A stretch of 64,000 bases of DNA from Dickeya zeae NCPPB 2538. Lineage in GTDB: Bacteria; Pseudomonadota; Gammaproteobacteria; Enterobacterales; Enterobacteriaceae. Where the stretch lies: contig NZ_CM001977.1 in the NCBI RefSeq assembly GCF_000406165.1, positions 3,578,373-3,642,372 of the forward strand, in the 5' to 3' direction. Under the pieces are notes generated by a model. It ran no database searches and was not told the origin of the DNA. It was given only the letters and a program-made list of their open reading frames with translations. This document shows, piece by piece, positions 35,513-44,729 of the stretch. The translations under genes were made by a program, and so were the position numbers. Position 1 is the first letter of the stretch. The number at the start of each line of letters is the position of its first letter.

Positions 35513-35788
35513 ATGAAAACAAAGATTGCCGCCATCGCCCTGTTACTGCTGACAAGCGGCCTGAGTGGCACTGCGCTGGCTTCACAATATCCGTGCCGTA
35601 GCACAGAATGGAATGAGTGGATAGAGTCGATAGTCAATACGCGCGCCGTGCTGGGTGATGTCGATGTCGGCTCACAGGTTTGGCAGCAGGCGGTGGAAAG
35701 CCGGTTACCCGCCTCCTCCTGGCCGTCACGCAGTTCGGTATTGTGGTGCGCGGCGGTAGAACAGAAAATCGCTACTCTGAAGAAATAA
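35513..35788 (+). CDS. Small exported hypothetical protein
   Basis: A 91-residue protein with a clear signal peptide (cut after ALA, residue 23) and a 68-residue mature part containing two cysteines (YPCRSTEWNEW and VLWCAAVEQ), which could form a disulfide in the periplasm. AAGAGGATGAAGG precedes the ATG. It follows bsmA by 46 bases and may share its transcript. I do not recognise the family; it does not look like a DUF1471 protein. Confidence 0.75.
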   Translation: MKTKIAAIALLLLTSGLSGTALASQYPCRSTEWNEWIESIVNTRAVLGDVDVGSQVWQQAVESRLPASSWPSRSSVLWCAAVEQKIATLKK

Positions 35789-35906
35789 TCCCCCTTTAAT
35801 GAATGCCGACTGTGGGCCTCGCCCTGCTGTCGGCCCATCCTGTGATCGCCATAACATCCCCAACGTCTGAGCCGCCTGAAACTGCCCGTTTTTTCCACCG
35901 TCGATA

Positions 35907-35933
35907 TAAAATTCCCTCCATCAAAGCCGATAA
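35907..35933 (+). promoter_or_regulatory. Sigma-28 (FliA) promoter of the chemoreceptor at 36090
   Basis: TAAAATTC, an 11-base spacer and a perfect GCCGATAA, 156 bases before the gene. Confidence 0.78.
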
Positions 35934-36089
35934 AATTCAGGCGTTTGATTAACATACCTGGCTTCATTCTGGGTCTCTTCGACAGCCAGACCTGTGCCGA
36001 CGTATGAGTCATGTCTTCGCAACACCGGATAGTCACACGAATAAGACAACAGTTCAGGACAACAACAAATAAAGGAAGGAAGTAGATTT

Positions 36090-37625
36090 ATGCTACATCA
36101 CCTGTCATTAAAACATCTGCCAGTCACGCGTAAGCTGTTGCTGGGATTTGGGTTATTGCTACTCATTGGTATTACTCTGTCATTAGTCGGTTTTTATGGT
36201 TTACACAACAGCGATCAATCCCTGAAACGCCTTAGCCGCCTGGGGTCGATGTATGACAAAACCGTCGTTGCCAGGGAAGCCAACTTTAATTATGCGCTGG
36301 AGCGTAAAACGCAATACCTGGAACAACATGACTCAGCCATCAGTACCATCAGCCAGGAACTGACAACGCTCCTGCAGGAAATTAAAGCGAATGCCTGGCC
36401 GGAAGAGGACGAACATGGTATTCGGCAAGTCAGCACCATGCTGGACGCCTATACCAACCAGCGTAAACAGGTGATGAAATCTGACGTCAGCCAGCAAGTG
36501 TTAAGCGATCTTAATGCCCAAATGGCAACATTGCAGGAAAGCATCAACCAACTCTATTTCACTGAAGAAAGTCGCGCTGCCAGGAATGTCACCAACAGCG
36601 ATGTTCAACTGGCAATGATTACCATCGTAGCGGTGATACTGGGCCTGACGGCGGCTATCGTCATTTCGCGTCAGATAGTCCGGCCATTACATGAAGCCTT
36701 ACGGGCAACACGCGCCATTTCTGAAGGTGACCTGACGGTACAACTCAGCAGCGAACGCCGTGACGAGTTGGGACAGTTGATTTGCGCCATGGCGAAGATG
36801 AACGACAACCTACATGGCATGATCGACAAAATCCGCCTCAGTGCCGATCAGATTTCCCATGCTGCAGGAGAGATAGTATCGGGCAATGTGAATTTATCAT
36901 CCCGCACCGAGCAGCAGGCCGCGGCTATCGAGCAAACCGCCGCCAGTATGGAGCAGCTCACCTCCACCGTGAAGCAGAATACAGATAATGCGCACCATGC
37001 TAATACTCTGGTGATAAATGCATCGTCTACTGCGCGTCAGGGCGGTGAACAAGTCAGTAGTGCGGTACAAACAATGGGCAACATTGCCCAAGGGTCGCGT
37101 CGCATCGCCGAAATTACGTCCGTCATCAACAGCATTGCGTTTCAGACCAATATTCTGGCACTCAACGCCGCAGTAGAAGCCGCCCGCGCCGGGGAACAGG
37201 GACGCGGATTTGCCGTGGTCGCCGGAGAGGTGCGTAATCTGGCACAACGCAGTGCACAAGCCGCCCATGAAATTGAAAACCTGATCGCCACATCCGTATC
37301 ACAAATTAATGATGGTGCGTCGCTGGTAGAAAATGCCGGTAAAACGATGGAGGACATTGTTCAGGCGGTCACGCAGGTTCATGACATCATGGGTGAGATC
37401 GCTGTCGCGTCTGATGAACAACACCGTGGTATATCACAGGTAGGTAATGCGATTGTCGAAATGGAGCAAACCACGCAGCAAAACGCCGTTCTGGTTGAAC
37501 AATCGTCTGCGGCCGCGACCTCGCTAGAACAGCAGGCTGAGCTGCTCTCCAGCGCCGTCTCCGCGTTCCGCCTTTCCAGCGGACAAGCGCTAATCGCGCC
37601 ACGGTTATCCGTACAACACGCCTGA
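36090..37625 (+). CDS. Methyl-accepting chemotaxis protein (short sensor)
   Basis: A 511-residue chemoreceptor with membrane segments at about 15-35 and 175-195, a 140-residue helical periplasmic sensor of the four-helix-bundle type, HAMP, and the signalling hairpin (SIAFQTNILALNAAVEAARA). GGAAGGAAG lies upstream of the ATG. No C-terminal NWETF pentapeptide. The FliA promoter upstream suggests co-regulation with flagella. Ligand unknown. Confidence 0.95.
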   Translation: MLHHLSLKHLPVTRKLLLGFGLLLLIGITLSLVGFYGLHNSDQSLKRLSRLGSMYDKTVVAREANFNYALERKTQYLEQHDSAISTISQELTTLLQEIKANAWPEEDEHGIRQVSTMLDAYTNQRKQVMKSDVSQQVLSDLNAQMATLQESINQLYFTEESRAARNVTNSDVQLAMITIVAVILGLTAAIVISRQIVRPLHEALRATRAISEGDLTVQLSSERRDELGQLICAMAKMNDNLHGMIDKIRLSADQISHAAGEIVSGNVNLSSRTEQQAAAIEQTAASMEQLTSTVKQNTDNAHHANTLVINASSTARQGGEQVSSAVQTMGNIAQGSRRIAEITSVINSIAFQTNILALNAAVEAARAGEQGRGFAVVAGEVRNLAQRSAQAAHEIENLIATSVSQINDGASLVENAGKTMEDIVQAVTQVHDIMGEIAVASDEQHRGISQVGNAIVEMEQTTQQNAVLVEQSSAAATSLEQQAELLSSAVSAFRLSSGQALIAPRLSVQHA

Positions 37626-37635
37626 TACATCTTCA

Positions 37636-37660
37636 CTGCCTGAACCCTGTGTTCAGGCAG
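37636..37660. terminator. Hairpin between convergent chemoreceptor and rlmB
   Basis: CTGCCTGAAC-CCTGT-GTTCAGGCAG, a 10-bp stem with five-base loop in the 52-base gap between the two genes. Confidence 0.65.
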
Positions 37661-37677
37661 CCTATCGACCGCTCTAC

Positions 37678-38412
37678 CTACAGGGCGCGCTGGCGTACCG
37701 CTTCAAACAGACAAATACCGGTCGCCACGGAAACATTCAGCGATGACACGCTTCCTGCCATCGGGATACTGATCAGCTCGTCGCAGTGTTCGCGCGTCAG
37801 GCGACGCATGCCTTCTCCTTCTGCGCCCATCACCAGCGCCAGCGGGCCGGTCAGTTTGCTTTGGTACAAGGTGTGATCCGCTTCGCCCGCCGTACCGACG
37901 ATCCAGATATTCTGCTCCTGCAGGAAACGCAGCGTGCGTGCCAGATTGGTTACACGGATCAACGGAACGGTTTCCGCCGCGCCGCAGGCCACTTTCTTCG
38001 CGGTCGCATTCAGTTGAGCAGAACGATCTCGCGGCACAATCACCGCATGGACGCCAGCGGCATCAGCGCTACGCAGGCAAGCGCCCAGGTTATGGGGGTC
38101 TGTCACGCCATCCAACACCAACAGGAACGGCGTCGCGTGTGATGCCAGCAGCCCCGGCAAGTCATTTTCCTGATACTGACGCCCTTCTTTTACCCGGGCG
38201 ATAATCCCCTGATGAACTGCGCCTTCCACCTTGTCATCCAGCCACTGACGACTGGCGACCTGTACCGCAATGCCGCTGGCTTCCAGCTCGGCTATCAGCG
38301 GTTGCAGGCGACGGTCTTCACGCCCTTTCAGGGTGAACACTTCCAGAAAACGTTGAGGGTCTTGTTCCAGCAGTGCTTTCACCGCATGGATGCCGTAAAT
38401 AATTTCGCTCAT
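37678..38412 (-). CDS. rlmB: 23S rRNA (guanosine-2'-O)-methyltransferase RlmB
   Basis: A 244-residue SpoU/TrmH-type knotted methyltransferase that modifies G2251 in the P-loop of 23S rRNA using SAM. N-terminal L30e-like domain, then knot motifs LDGVTDPHNLGACLRSAD, VMGAEGEGM and SLNVSVATGICLFE. Follows rnr, as in E. coli. Confidence 0.98.
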   Translation of the reverse strand: MSEIIYGIHAVKALLEQDPQRFLEVFTLKGREDRRLQPLIAELEASGIAVQVASRQWLDDKVEGAVHQGIIARVKEGRQYQENDLPGLLASHATPFLLVLDGVTDPHNLGACLRSADAAGVHAVIVPRDRSAQLNATAKKVACGAAETVPLIRVTNLARTLRFLQEQNIWIVGTAGEADHTLYQSKLTGPLALVMGAEGEGMRRLTREHCDELISIPMAGSVSSLNVSVATGICLFEAVRQRAL

Positions 38413-38501
38413 TACTACTCTTCAATAATACGCTTGAGACGGGTTAACAGGGCAGCCGGTCGGCTGCCCAGAATACCGATGTCACGGTCAGACGTGGTTC
38501 G

Positions 38502-40976
38502 TCACTCTGCCGTTTTATTCTTTTTGCTGGCACGTTTAGCGCGGGTGGCAGCGGCAATCTTACGCGTTTTTTCAGCGTTCTTTTGCGATTTTGCTGCCTT
38601 CTTTTTACCGCCGGTTTTCGCCTTACCGTTATCCTTGCTGGCAGGCTGGCGTTTTTTACCGTCTCCCTCAGGGCGGAATGCGCTATCCGGCTCAAAGTTG
38701 GCACGCTGGCCAGTACGGCGACGACGCGGCGGCTTCGTGCCGGTATCGTTCCCCCTCTTCGCCCGGTCGCGCGAGGTTTTACCTTCGCCACGCACCTTAC
38801 GGGTAGACGAGATCAGCGCAAAATCAATTTTACGCTCATCCATGTGTACTGCTTCAACGCGGATTTCCACCTCATCGCCCAGTCGGTAAGTCTGACCGCG
38901 AGATTCGCCAATCAACCGCTGGCCGACATTGTCGTAGCGGTAATAGTCGTTATCCAGCGTGGAGACATGCACCAGACCATCGATGAACAGGTCGTTAAGC
39001 CGCACGAAGAAGCCGAAACCAGTGACACTGGAAATAATCCCGGTAAAGGTTTCCCCCACATGATCCTGCATGAAATCGCACTTCAGCCAGTCGGCCACAT
39101 CGCGTGTGGCTTCATCGGCACGGCGCTCAGTCATCGAGCAGTGTTCGCCCAGTTGCAACATTTCGTTGAAATCGGCATGCCAGCCACCGCTTTGCGTCCA
39201 GCGGTTTTTACGGTCGCTCAGCAGATACTTGATACCACGGTGCAACGACAAGTCCGGATAACGCCGGATCGGCGACGTGAAATGCGCATACGAGGTCAGC
39301 GCCAGACCAAAGTGGCCGCGGTTTTCCGGGTCATAGATAGCCTGCTTCATGGATCGCAACAGCATGGTTTGCAGCATCTCATGATCCGGCCGATCGGCGA
39401 TGGAATCCATCAACTCAGCATAATCTTTCGGTTGCGGCTTCATGCCGCCTTTGAGCGTCAGCCCCAACTCGCCCAGCACGCTACGCAGCGCCAGCACGTG
39501 ATCTTCACTGGGCTGGTCATGCACGCGGAACAATGCCGGTTCTTCGCTCTTCTCGACAAACTTCGCCGCCGAGATGTTAGCCAGAATCATGCACTCTTCG
39601 ATAAGTTTGTGCGCATCGTTACGCACGACGGCTTCCACCCGTTCGATACGGCGCTCTGCGTTAAAGATAAATTTGGCTTCTTCGGTTTCAAACGCGATAC
39701 CGCCGCGCACCTCACGCGCATGCTCCAGCACCTTGTACATCCGGTGCAGTTCTTCCAGTGGCGCCACCAGTGACTGGTAGTGTTCGCGCAACGCCTCATC
39801 GCCCTGCAAAATGCTCCACACCTTGGTGTAGGTGAGGCGGGCGTGTGAACTCATCACCGCTTCATAGAACTTGTATCCGGACAATTTGCCCTGTGTGGAG
39901 ACCGTCATCTCACACACCATACACAGGCGATCCACCTGCGGGTTCAGTGAACACAGCCCGTTAGACAGCACTTCTGGCAGCATCGGCACGACTTGCGATG
40001 GGAAATAGACCGAGGTGCCGCGCGCGCGGGCCTCATGGTCCAGCGCCGTACCGGGGCGCACGTAGTAGCTGACATCCGCTATCGCCACCCACAGCCGCCA
40101 GCCGCCGCCGCGTTTTTTCTCACAGTACACCGCATCGTCAAAATCACGGGCGTCTTCGCCGTCAATGGTCACCAGCGGCAGGGAACGCAAATCCACCCGG
40201 CCTTTCTTGGCACTTTCCGGCACCTCTTCGGCCAGATCTTTCACCTGCTCTTCCACTTTGGGCGGCCAGCTGTGTGGGATCTCATGGGTGCGCAGCGCAA
40301 TGTCTACCGCCAGCCCGGTCCCCATGTTGTCGCCGAGGATCTCCACGATCTTACCGATCGCCTTGGTGCGACGGGTCCCGCGCTGGGTCAGTTCCACCAC
40401 CACCACCGAGCCCATGCGTGCTCCAGCGATACATTCCGGTGGAATCAGGATATCAAAGCTCAGACGGCTGTCGTCCGGCACCACAAAACCGGTACCGGCT
40501 TCAGTGAAATAACGCCCGACGATCTGGCTGGTACGCGGCTCCAGCACACGCACAATGCGCCCTTCACGGCGTCCCCGGCGGTCTTCACCCAACGGCTGGG
40601 CCAACACCACATCACCGTGGATCACTGTTTTCATCTGTTCAGCGGACAGGTAAAGATCGTCTTTACGTCCTTCCACCCGCAGAAAACCATAACCATCGCG
40701 ATGGCCGAGCACCTTACCACGCAGTAAATCCAGCTTTTCCGGCAGGGCATAACACTGACGACGGGTAAACACCAGCTGCCCGTCGCGTTCCATCGCGCGT
40801 AACCGGCGGCGCAGCCCTTCCAGTTGCTCATCGCTGGTCAGTTGCAGATCGCTTGCCAGTTCATCACGACTGATAGGGGTATCCCGTTTGGCCAGGTGCT
40901 CCAGAATGTATTCGCGGCTGGGGATGGGGAATTCGTATTTTTCTGCTTCACGTTCCAGAAACGGATCTTGTGACAT
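38502..40976 (-). CDS. rnr: Ribonuclease R
   Basis: An 824-residue 3'-5' exoribonuclease that degrades structured RNA. Domains: N-terminal helix-turn-helix, two cold-shock domains, the RNB catalytic domain with ITIDGEDARDFDDAVY-type metal ligands (TIDGEDARDFDDA), an S1 domain (GETFTGIISSVTGFGFFVRL) and a Lys-rich tail. The ATG at 40976 matches E. coli MSQDPF; upstream in-frame ATG at 41024 overlaps the nsrR end. Operon nsrR-rnr-rlmB. Confidence 0.98.
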   Translation of the reverse strand: MSQDPFLEREAEKYEFPIPSREYILEHLAKRDTPISRDELASDLQLTSDEQLEGLRRRLRAMERDGQLVFTRRQCYALPEKLDLLRGKVLGHRDGYGFLRVEGRKDDLYLSAEQMKTVIHGDVVLAQPLGEDRRGRREGRIVRVLEPRTSQIVGRYFTEAGTGFVVPDDSRLSFDILIPPECIAGARMGSVVVVELTQRGTRRTKAIGKIVEILGDNMGTGLAVDIALRTHEIPHSWPPKVEEQVKDLAEEVPESAKKGRVDLRSLPLVTIDGEDARDFDDAVYCEKKRGGGWRLWVAIADVSYYVRPGTALDHEARARGTSVYFPSQVVPMLPEVLSNGLCSLNPQVDRLCMVCEMTVSTQGKLSGYKFYEAVMSSHARLTYTKVWSILQGDEALREHYQSLVAPLEELHRMYKVLEHAREVRGGIAFETEEAKFIFNAERRIERVEAVVRNDAHKLIEECMILANISAAKFVEKSEEPALFRVHDQPSEDHVLALRSVLGELGLTLKGGMKPQPKDYAELMDSIADRPDHEMLQTMLLRSMKQAIYDPENRGHFGLALTSYAHFTSPIRRYPDLSLHRGIKYLLSDRKNRWTQSGGWHADFNEMLQLGEHCSMTERRADEATRDVADWLKCDFMQDHVGETFTGIISSVTGFGFFVRLNDLFIDGLVHVSTLDNDYYRYDNVGQRLIGESRGQTYRLGDEVEIRVEAVHMDERKIDFALISSTRKVRGEGKTSRDRAKRGNDTGTKPPRRRRTGQRANFEPDSAFRPEGDGKKRQPASKDNGKAKTGGKKKAAKSQKNAEKTRKIAAATRAKRASKKNKTAE

Positions 40977-41016
40977 TGCGGTTCCTCCGTTGTCATCAGC
41001 AGGCTGCTGAGCAGGC

Positions 41017-41442
41017 TTATTCAACCAGAAGTAATTTATAGAGGTGTGGGTTCTGTTCCACCATATCGGCGAGCGTATAGTTATCCAGTTCTTTCAGGAA
41101 ATTCTGTACGGCCTGTTGCAATACCTGTTTGAGTCGGCAGGCGGGGGTAATATGACAAAACGCCTTACTGCAGTTAACCAGAGAGAGCGGCTCCAGTTCC
41201 CGTACCACATCGCCAATCCGGATAGTGGACGGATCGCGGCCCAGCCGAATGCCACCGTTCTTGCCGCGTACAGCCATAACCAACCCGGCGCGACTCAGTT
41301 GATTGATAATCTTCACCATATGATTGCGTGAAACGCCATACACTTCAGTCACTTCTGAAATGTTGGTCATTTTGCCCTCCGGCAATGACGCCATGTAAAT
41401 CAGCGCACGCAAACCATAATCCGTAAAACTTGTTAACTGCAC
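41017..41442 (-). CDS. nsrR: Nitric-oxide-sensing repressor NsrR
   Basis: A 141-residue Rrf2-family repressor with a winged helix and an Fe-S cluster bound by the three cysteines of VNCSKAFCHITPAC; nitric oxide attacks the cluster and lifts repression. GTG start at 41442 (GAGGTTTCT upstream) gives the E. coli N-terminus MQLTSFTDYGLRALIYM. Targets elsewhere include ytfE and hmp; the ytfE site is in this window. Confidence 0.98.
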   Translation of the reverse strand: MQLTSFTDYGLRALIYMASLPEGKMTNISEVTEVYGVSRNHMVKIINQLSRAGLVMAVRGKNGGIRLGRDPSTIRIGDVVRELEPLSLVNCSKAFCHITPACRLKQVLQQAVQNFLKELDNYTLADMVEQNPHLYKLLLVE

Positions 41443-41815
41443 AGAAACCTCGGGTACTTTTCCAATCGAGTACGTTGCCGGACAGTCACCTGACCGCCCC
41501 AAAAACGCGAACCGGAACCAGGATGGCGCTCGTTATCCTGACACCAGACACATCATGTTCATTTTTTATCACCAGATGATAAACCAGTGCTCCGCGCCGG
41601 GCGAATTTATTTAGTACTCAGAGATCTTTCTTAAAGGAAAATTCGCCGAGTTGACGCATTTCTGTTAACAAAACATAAGAGAATCTTGCTATCTAACACG
41701 CTGTTTCATCTGTTATGTTCTGAACAAAAATAGCCCTACATGCACGTTAACGTATGGCAAGCCAGAGATAGGCTTTGCCAGTGTTTTTTATTCTGCACAC
41801 ACTAGGAAATGGACC
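41443..41815. other. nsrR/chemoreceptor divergent region
   Basis: About 370 bases with promoters for both directions expected. No sigma-28 site matching the spacing rule, and no gene, was found. Confidence 0.45.
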
Positions 41816-43402
41816 ATGCGTTTGAAAAATCTCTCCATCCGTACCGGCCTGTTAACCTTGCTGGCTGTCATCACCCTGTTATTACTGCTGGTCAGCGGTA
41901 TGGGGATTCAGGCCATCAATAAAAGCCGGGACTCTCTGACGCAGCTCAACCAGATTCAGGGGGAGCAGTTGGGCGCGTTGATGAATGGTTATAACCTGAC
42001 GCTACGGGCCAGAGCGTCCGCGACACTGGCGGTACGCAAGATAGAAATTGGTTTGCTGGACGTGGGCGCCAAAGAAACGGATAAACTGGATAGTTATATC
42101 CAGCAGTCCGACAAAGAGATTCGCCAGTTCAGTAGCGTCGGCACCACCAGCGAGCAGGAGCAGAAACTGGCACAGCAAGTGTTAAAAACCTATCAGGACT
42201 ACCTGAATCAGGGATTAAAACCGATGTTAGAGTCCCTGAGGAAACAGTACACCGACGAGTACTACACCCTGCTGGAAAATAACCTGACGCCCCTGAGCGA
42301 CGCATTTGATAAATCCATCCAGAATTTCCGCAGTTACTCCCAGCAACTCTCCGAACAACATATCCAACAGGCAAATAGCAACGAACGACTGATGCTGATG
42401 CTGATAGGCTTCGCCTGTCTGTTATCCCTGTTACTGGTCTTGCTGGGCTGGCTGGCGTTACGCCACATGCTGCTCAAACCGCTGGATCACGCCATTGAGC
42501 AGTTAGAACACGTCGCCTCCGGCGATTTGACCCACCGCATTACCACCGGTGGTGACAATGAACTGGGTCGTCTGAACGACGCTATTTTGCGTATGCAAAT
42601 GGCGCTGCTGGATTCCGTCGGCCAGGTGCGTGACGCCAGCCATCAAATCGATCAGGGCAGCCGCGAACTGTTTAGCGGCAACCGCCATCTGGCAGAACGT
42701 ACCGAAGAATCGGTCGCCGCGCTGGAGCAAACCGCCGCCAGTCTGGAAGAGCTGAGCGCCACCGTTAAACGCAACGCCGATAACGCCGAACTGGCCCATC
42801 AGTTGACCAATCAGGTTTCCGATACCACCGATCGCGGTAATGAATCCGTCAACTACGTGGTGGAAAAAATGCGCGAAATCGCCGCCAGCGCCAAACGCAT
42901 CAGCGATATTCTCGGTGTGATTGACGGCATCGCCTTCCAGACCAACATTCTGGCGCTGAACGCCGCAGTGGAAGCGGCCCGTGCGGGTGAACAAGGGAAA
43001 GGGTTTGCGGTGGTCGCCGGTGAAGTGCGTAATCTGGCACAACACAGCGCCCAGGCCGCCAAAGAGATCCGCACACTGATCCTCGACTCTCAGTCCCATG
43101 TTTCGGAAGGGCTCGATTTGGCCGCTAAAGCCGGTGAAACCATGGATAACGTCGCAGACGAAATCAACCGTATCACCACGCTGATGAAAGAGATTTCTTA
43201 CGCGTCTCAGGAGCAACATCGCGGTATTGAACAGGTGAACATCGCCTTTACCCAGATAGATAAAGTCGCGCAGCAGAACGCGTCTCTGGTCAAGGCCTCT
43301 ACCGATACCACCCAGTCGCTGGAAGAGCAATCCCGCCAACTGGTGCAGGCCATGGCCATGTTCCGTATCGAAGACCACACGCCGCTGCTGCAAGCGCGCT
43401 GA
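41816..43402 (+). CDS. Methyl-accepting chemotaxis protein (4-helix-bundle sensor type)
   Basis: A 528-residue chemoreceptor with membrane segments at about 10-30 and 192-216, helical periplasmic sensor between, HAMP, then the signalling hairpin (GIAFQTNILALNAAVEAARA). Same length and visibly related sensor as the receptor at 60-1646 (IQGEQLGALMNGYNLTLRAR), so a paralogous pair. Ligand unknown; no C-terminal pentapeptide. Confidence 0.95.
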   Translation: MRLKNLSIRTGLLTLLAVITLLLLLVSGMGIQAINKSRDSLTQLNQIQGEQLGALMNGYNLTLRARASATLAVRKIEIGLLDVGAKETDKLDSYIQQSDKEIRQFSSVGTTSEQEQKLAQQVLKTYQDYLNQGLKPMLESLRKQYTDEYYTLLENNLTPLSDAFDKSIQNFRSYSQQLSEQHIQQANSNERLMLMLIGFACLLSLLLVLLGWLALRHMLLKPLDHAIEQLEHVASGDLTHRITTGGDNELGRLNDAILRMQMALLDSVGQVRDASHQIDQGSRELFSGNRHLAERTEESVAALEQTAASLEELSATVKRNADNAELAHQLTNQVSDTTDRGNESVNYVVEKMREIAASAKRISDILGVIDGIAFQTNILALNAAVEAARAGEQGKGFAVVAGEVRNLAQHSAQAAKEIRTLILDSQSHVSEGLDLAAKAGETMDNVADEINRITTLMKEISYASQEQHRGIEQVNIAFTQIDKVAQQNASLVKASTDTTQSLEEQSRQLVQAMAMFRIEDHTPLLQAR

Positions 43403-43413
43403 TTTTGTCTTTG

Positions 43414-43437
43414 GCAGTGGCCAGTCACGGCCACTGC
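43414..43437 (+). terminator. Hairpin after the chemoreceptor
   Basis: GCAGTGGCC-AGTCAC-GGCCACTGC, a 9-bp stem 11 bases after the stop, without a strong T-run. Confidence 0.6.
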
Positions 43438-43770
43438 GTTGTCACTGACTTGCCCTTGTGGCTTTATGGCTGTTGGTTCACGTGGCAGACGCGCCCATAC
43501 GCGGTTGATTCACGCTTTCAGTGCACCATACAGCACTCTGCACAGTAAACGGGCACATTACGCCATGTTTTAGCGCCAAACCATGCAGCCTGCACAGGTG
43601 CGCTATTCTCAATGCTCTGGCGAGCGTCCCAGATTCCCCGTTAACGCGTTAGCGACAGTAAAACCGGCACGCTCTTTGCTGCACACGCTGTAGCGCGCAC
43701 TACACTGAATATCACTGACATTGTCGTTTCCCCAAAACGGGAAGAGAAGGAAAAAACCGGAGGGATCATC
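43438..43770. other. Intergenic region before the PucR-type regulator
   Basis: About 330 bases that should hold the regulator promoter. No operator or gene recognised. Confidence 0.4.
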
Positions 43771-44727
43771 ATGTCGGCATCGCATCAACGCAGCTTGTCT
43801 TATCGCGACAGTTCTCATGACCATACGAAAGAGCAGTGGGACGGATGGTGTAGCGATTTTCTGCTGGCGCTCCTCACCGCCGACCCATCGGATCTGGCGC
43901 TGATTCATCAGCGTGCCGACCGCCTGCAATGGCCGCTGGATGTGCCACACCGGGTGGTAGCCTGGCGCATAGGTAACATGGCAAGCCTGTTCGCTTCACC
44001 GGATTGCCGCGATCCAGAGGCGCAATTGCAGCGCTCACGCATGGTGTTGCAACAACGGCTACAACAGTCTCTGTTGGCTCTGCATCCTGTATCAGCGCCA
44101 CACCCTCCCCCACCGGTGGTTACGCTGGGCGATCTCAGCCTGATGGTGTTGCCGACAGACAGCCCATTACTGCAACCGCCGGGGCATCAACGGCTGGTGG
44201 CATTACGCCAGTCAATCTACACCGATATCGCCCCATTGACGCTATACGGCGGGCTATCCAGTCCGGTCAGTTCAGCGGCGCAGTACCGCCAGGGCCTGAA
44301 CGAAGCGCAACAGGCACTTGACGCCGTCGCCAGCCTGCAACCAGAAAAGGGGCTATGCGACTACACTGAACTGGGGATACTGCAATTATTGGGGGCCGTC
44401 AGCGATCCAGCATTGCTGACCCGGTTTATGAACAACGTGCTGGGCAATCTGGTAGAACATCACCGTAAGTCGCCTTATCTATTGATTGAGACGCTGGATG
44501 CGGTATTGCAGGAAAACAATAATCTGATCAAAGCAGCCGAACGGCTGGCTATTCATCGCAATACGCTGCACCAACGCCTGCAACGCATTGAACAATTATC
44601 GGGCGGCACCCTGAACGACCCACTGTTTCGCCTTAGCGCTGCCGTCGCACTCATGATCGGGCATCATTCTGGCTTTCCAGCGTCAGAAACCACCGTATCG
44701 CTATTAAAGGTCCCTTCACAGGAGTGA
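43771..44727 (+). CDS. PucR-type transcriptional regulator
   Basis: A 318-residue protein whose C-terminus is the PucR-type helix-turn-helix (ENNNLIKAAERLAIHRNTLHQRLQRIEQ). The N-terminal 230 residues form no domain I can name. PucR-type proteins control purine, allantoin and sugar-acid genes, and this one overlaps the following deaminase gene's ribosome site (GGAGTGATT), so it most likely controls it. GGAGGG precedes the ATG. Confidence 0.85.
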   Translation: MSASHQRSLSYRDSSHDHTKEQWDGWCSDFLLALLTADPSDLALIHQRADRLQWPLDVPHRVVAWRIGNMASLFASPDCRDPEAQLQRSRMVLQQRLQQSLLALHPVSAPHPPPPVVTLGDLSLMVLPTDSPLLQPPGHQRLVALRQSIYTDIAPLTLYGGLSSPVSSAAQYRQGLNEAQQALDAVASLQPEKGLCDYTELGILQLLGAVSDPALLTRFMNNVLGNLVEHHRKSPYLLIETLDAVLQENNNLIKAAERLAIHRNTLHQRLQRIEQLSGGTLNDPLFRLSAAVALMIGHHSGFPASETTVSLLKVPSQE

Positions 44728-44729
44728 TT

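Noticed and set aside
38450..38469. GGGCAGCC/GGCTGCCC hairpin between rnr and rlmB as a terminator
   Set aside because: No T-run follows and the two genes are normally co-transcribed; it was left unassigned.
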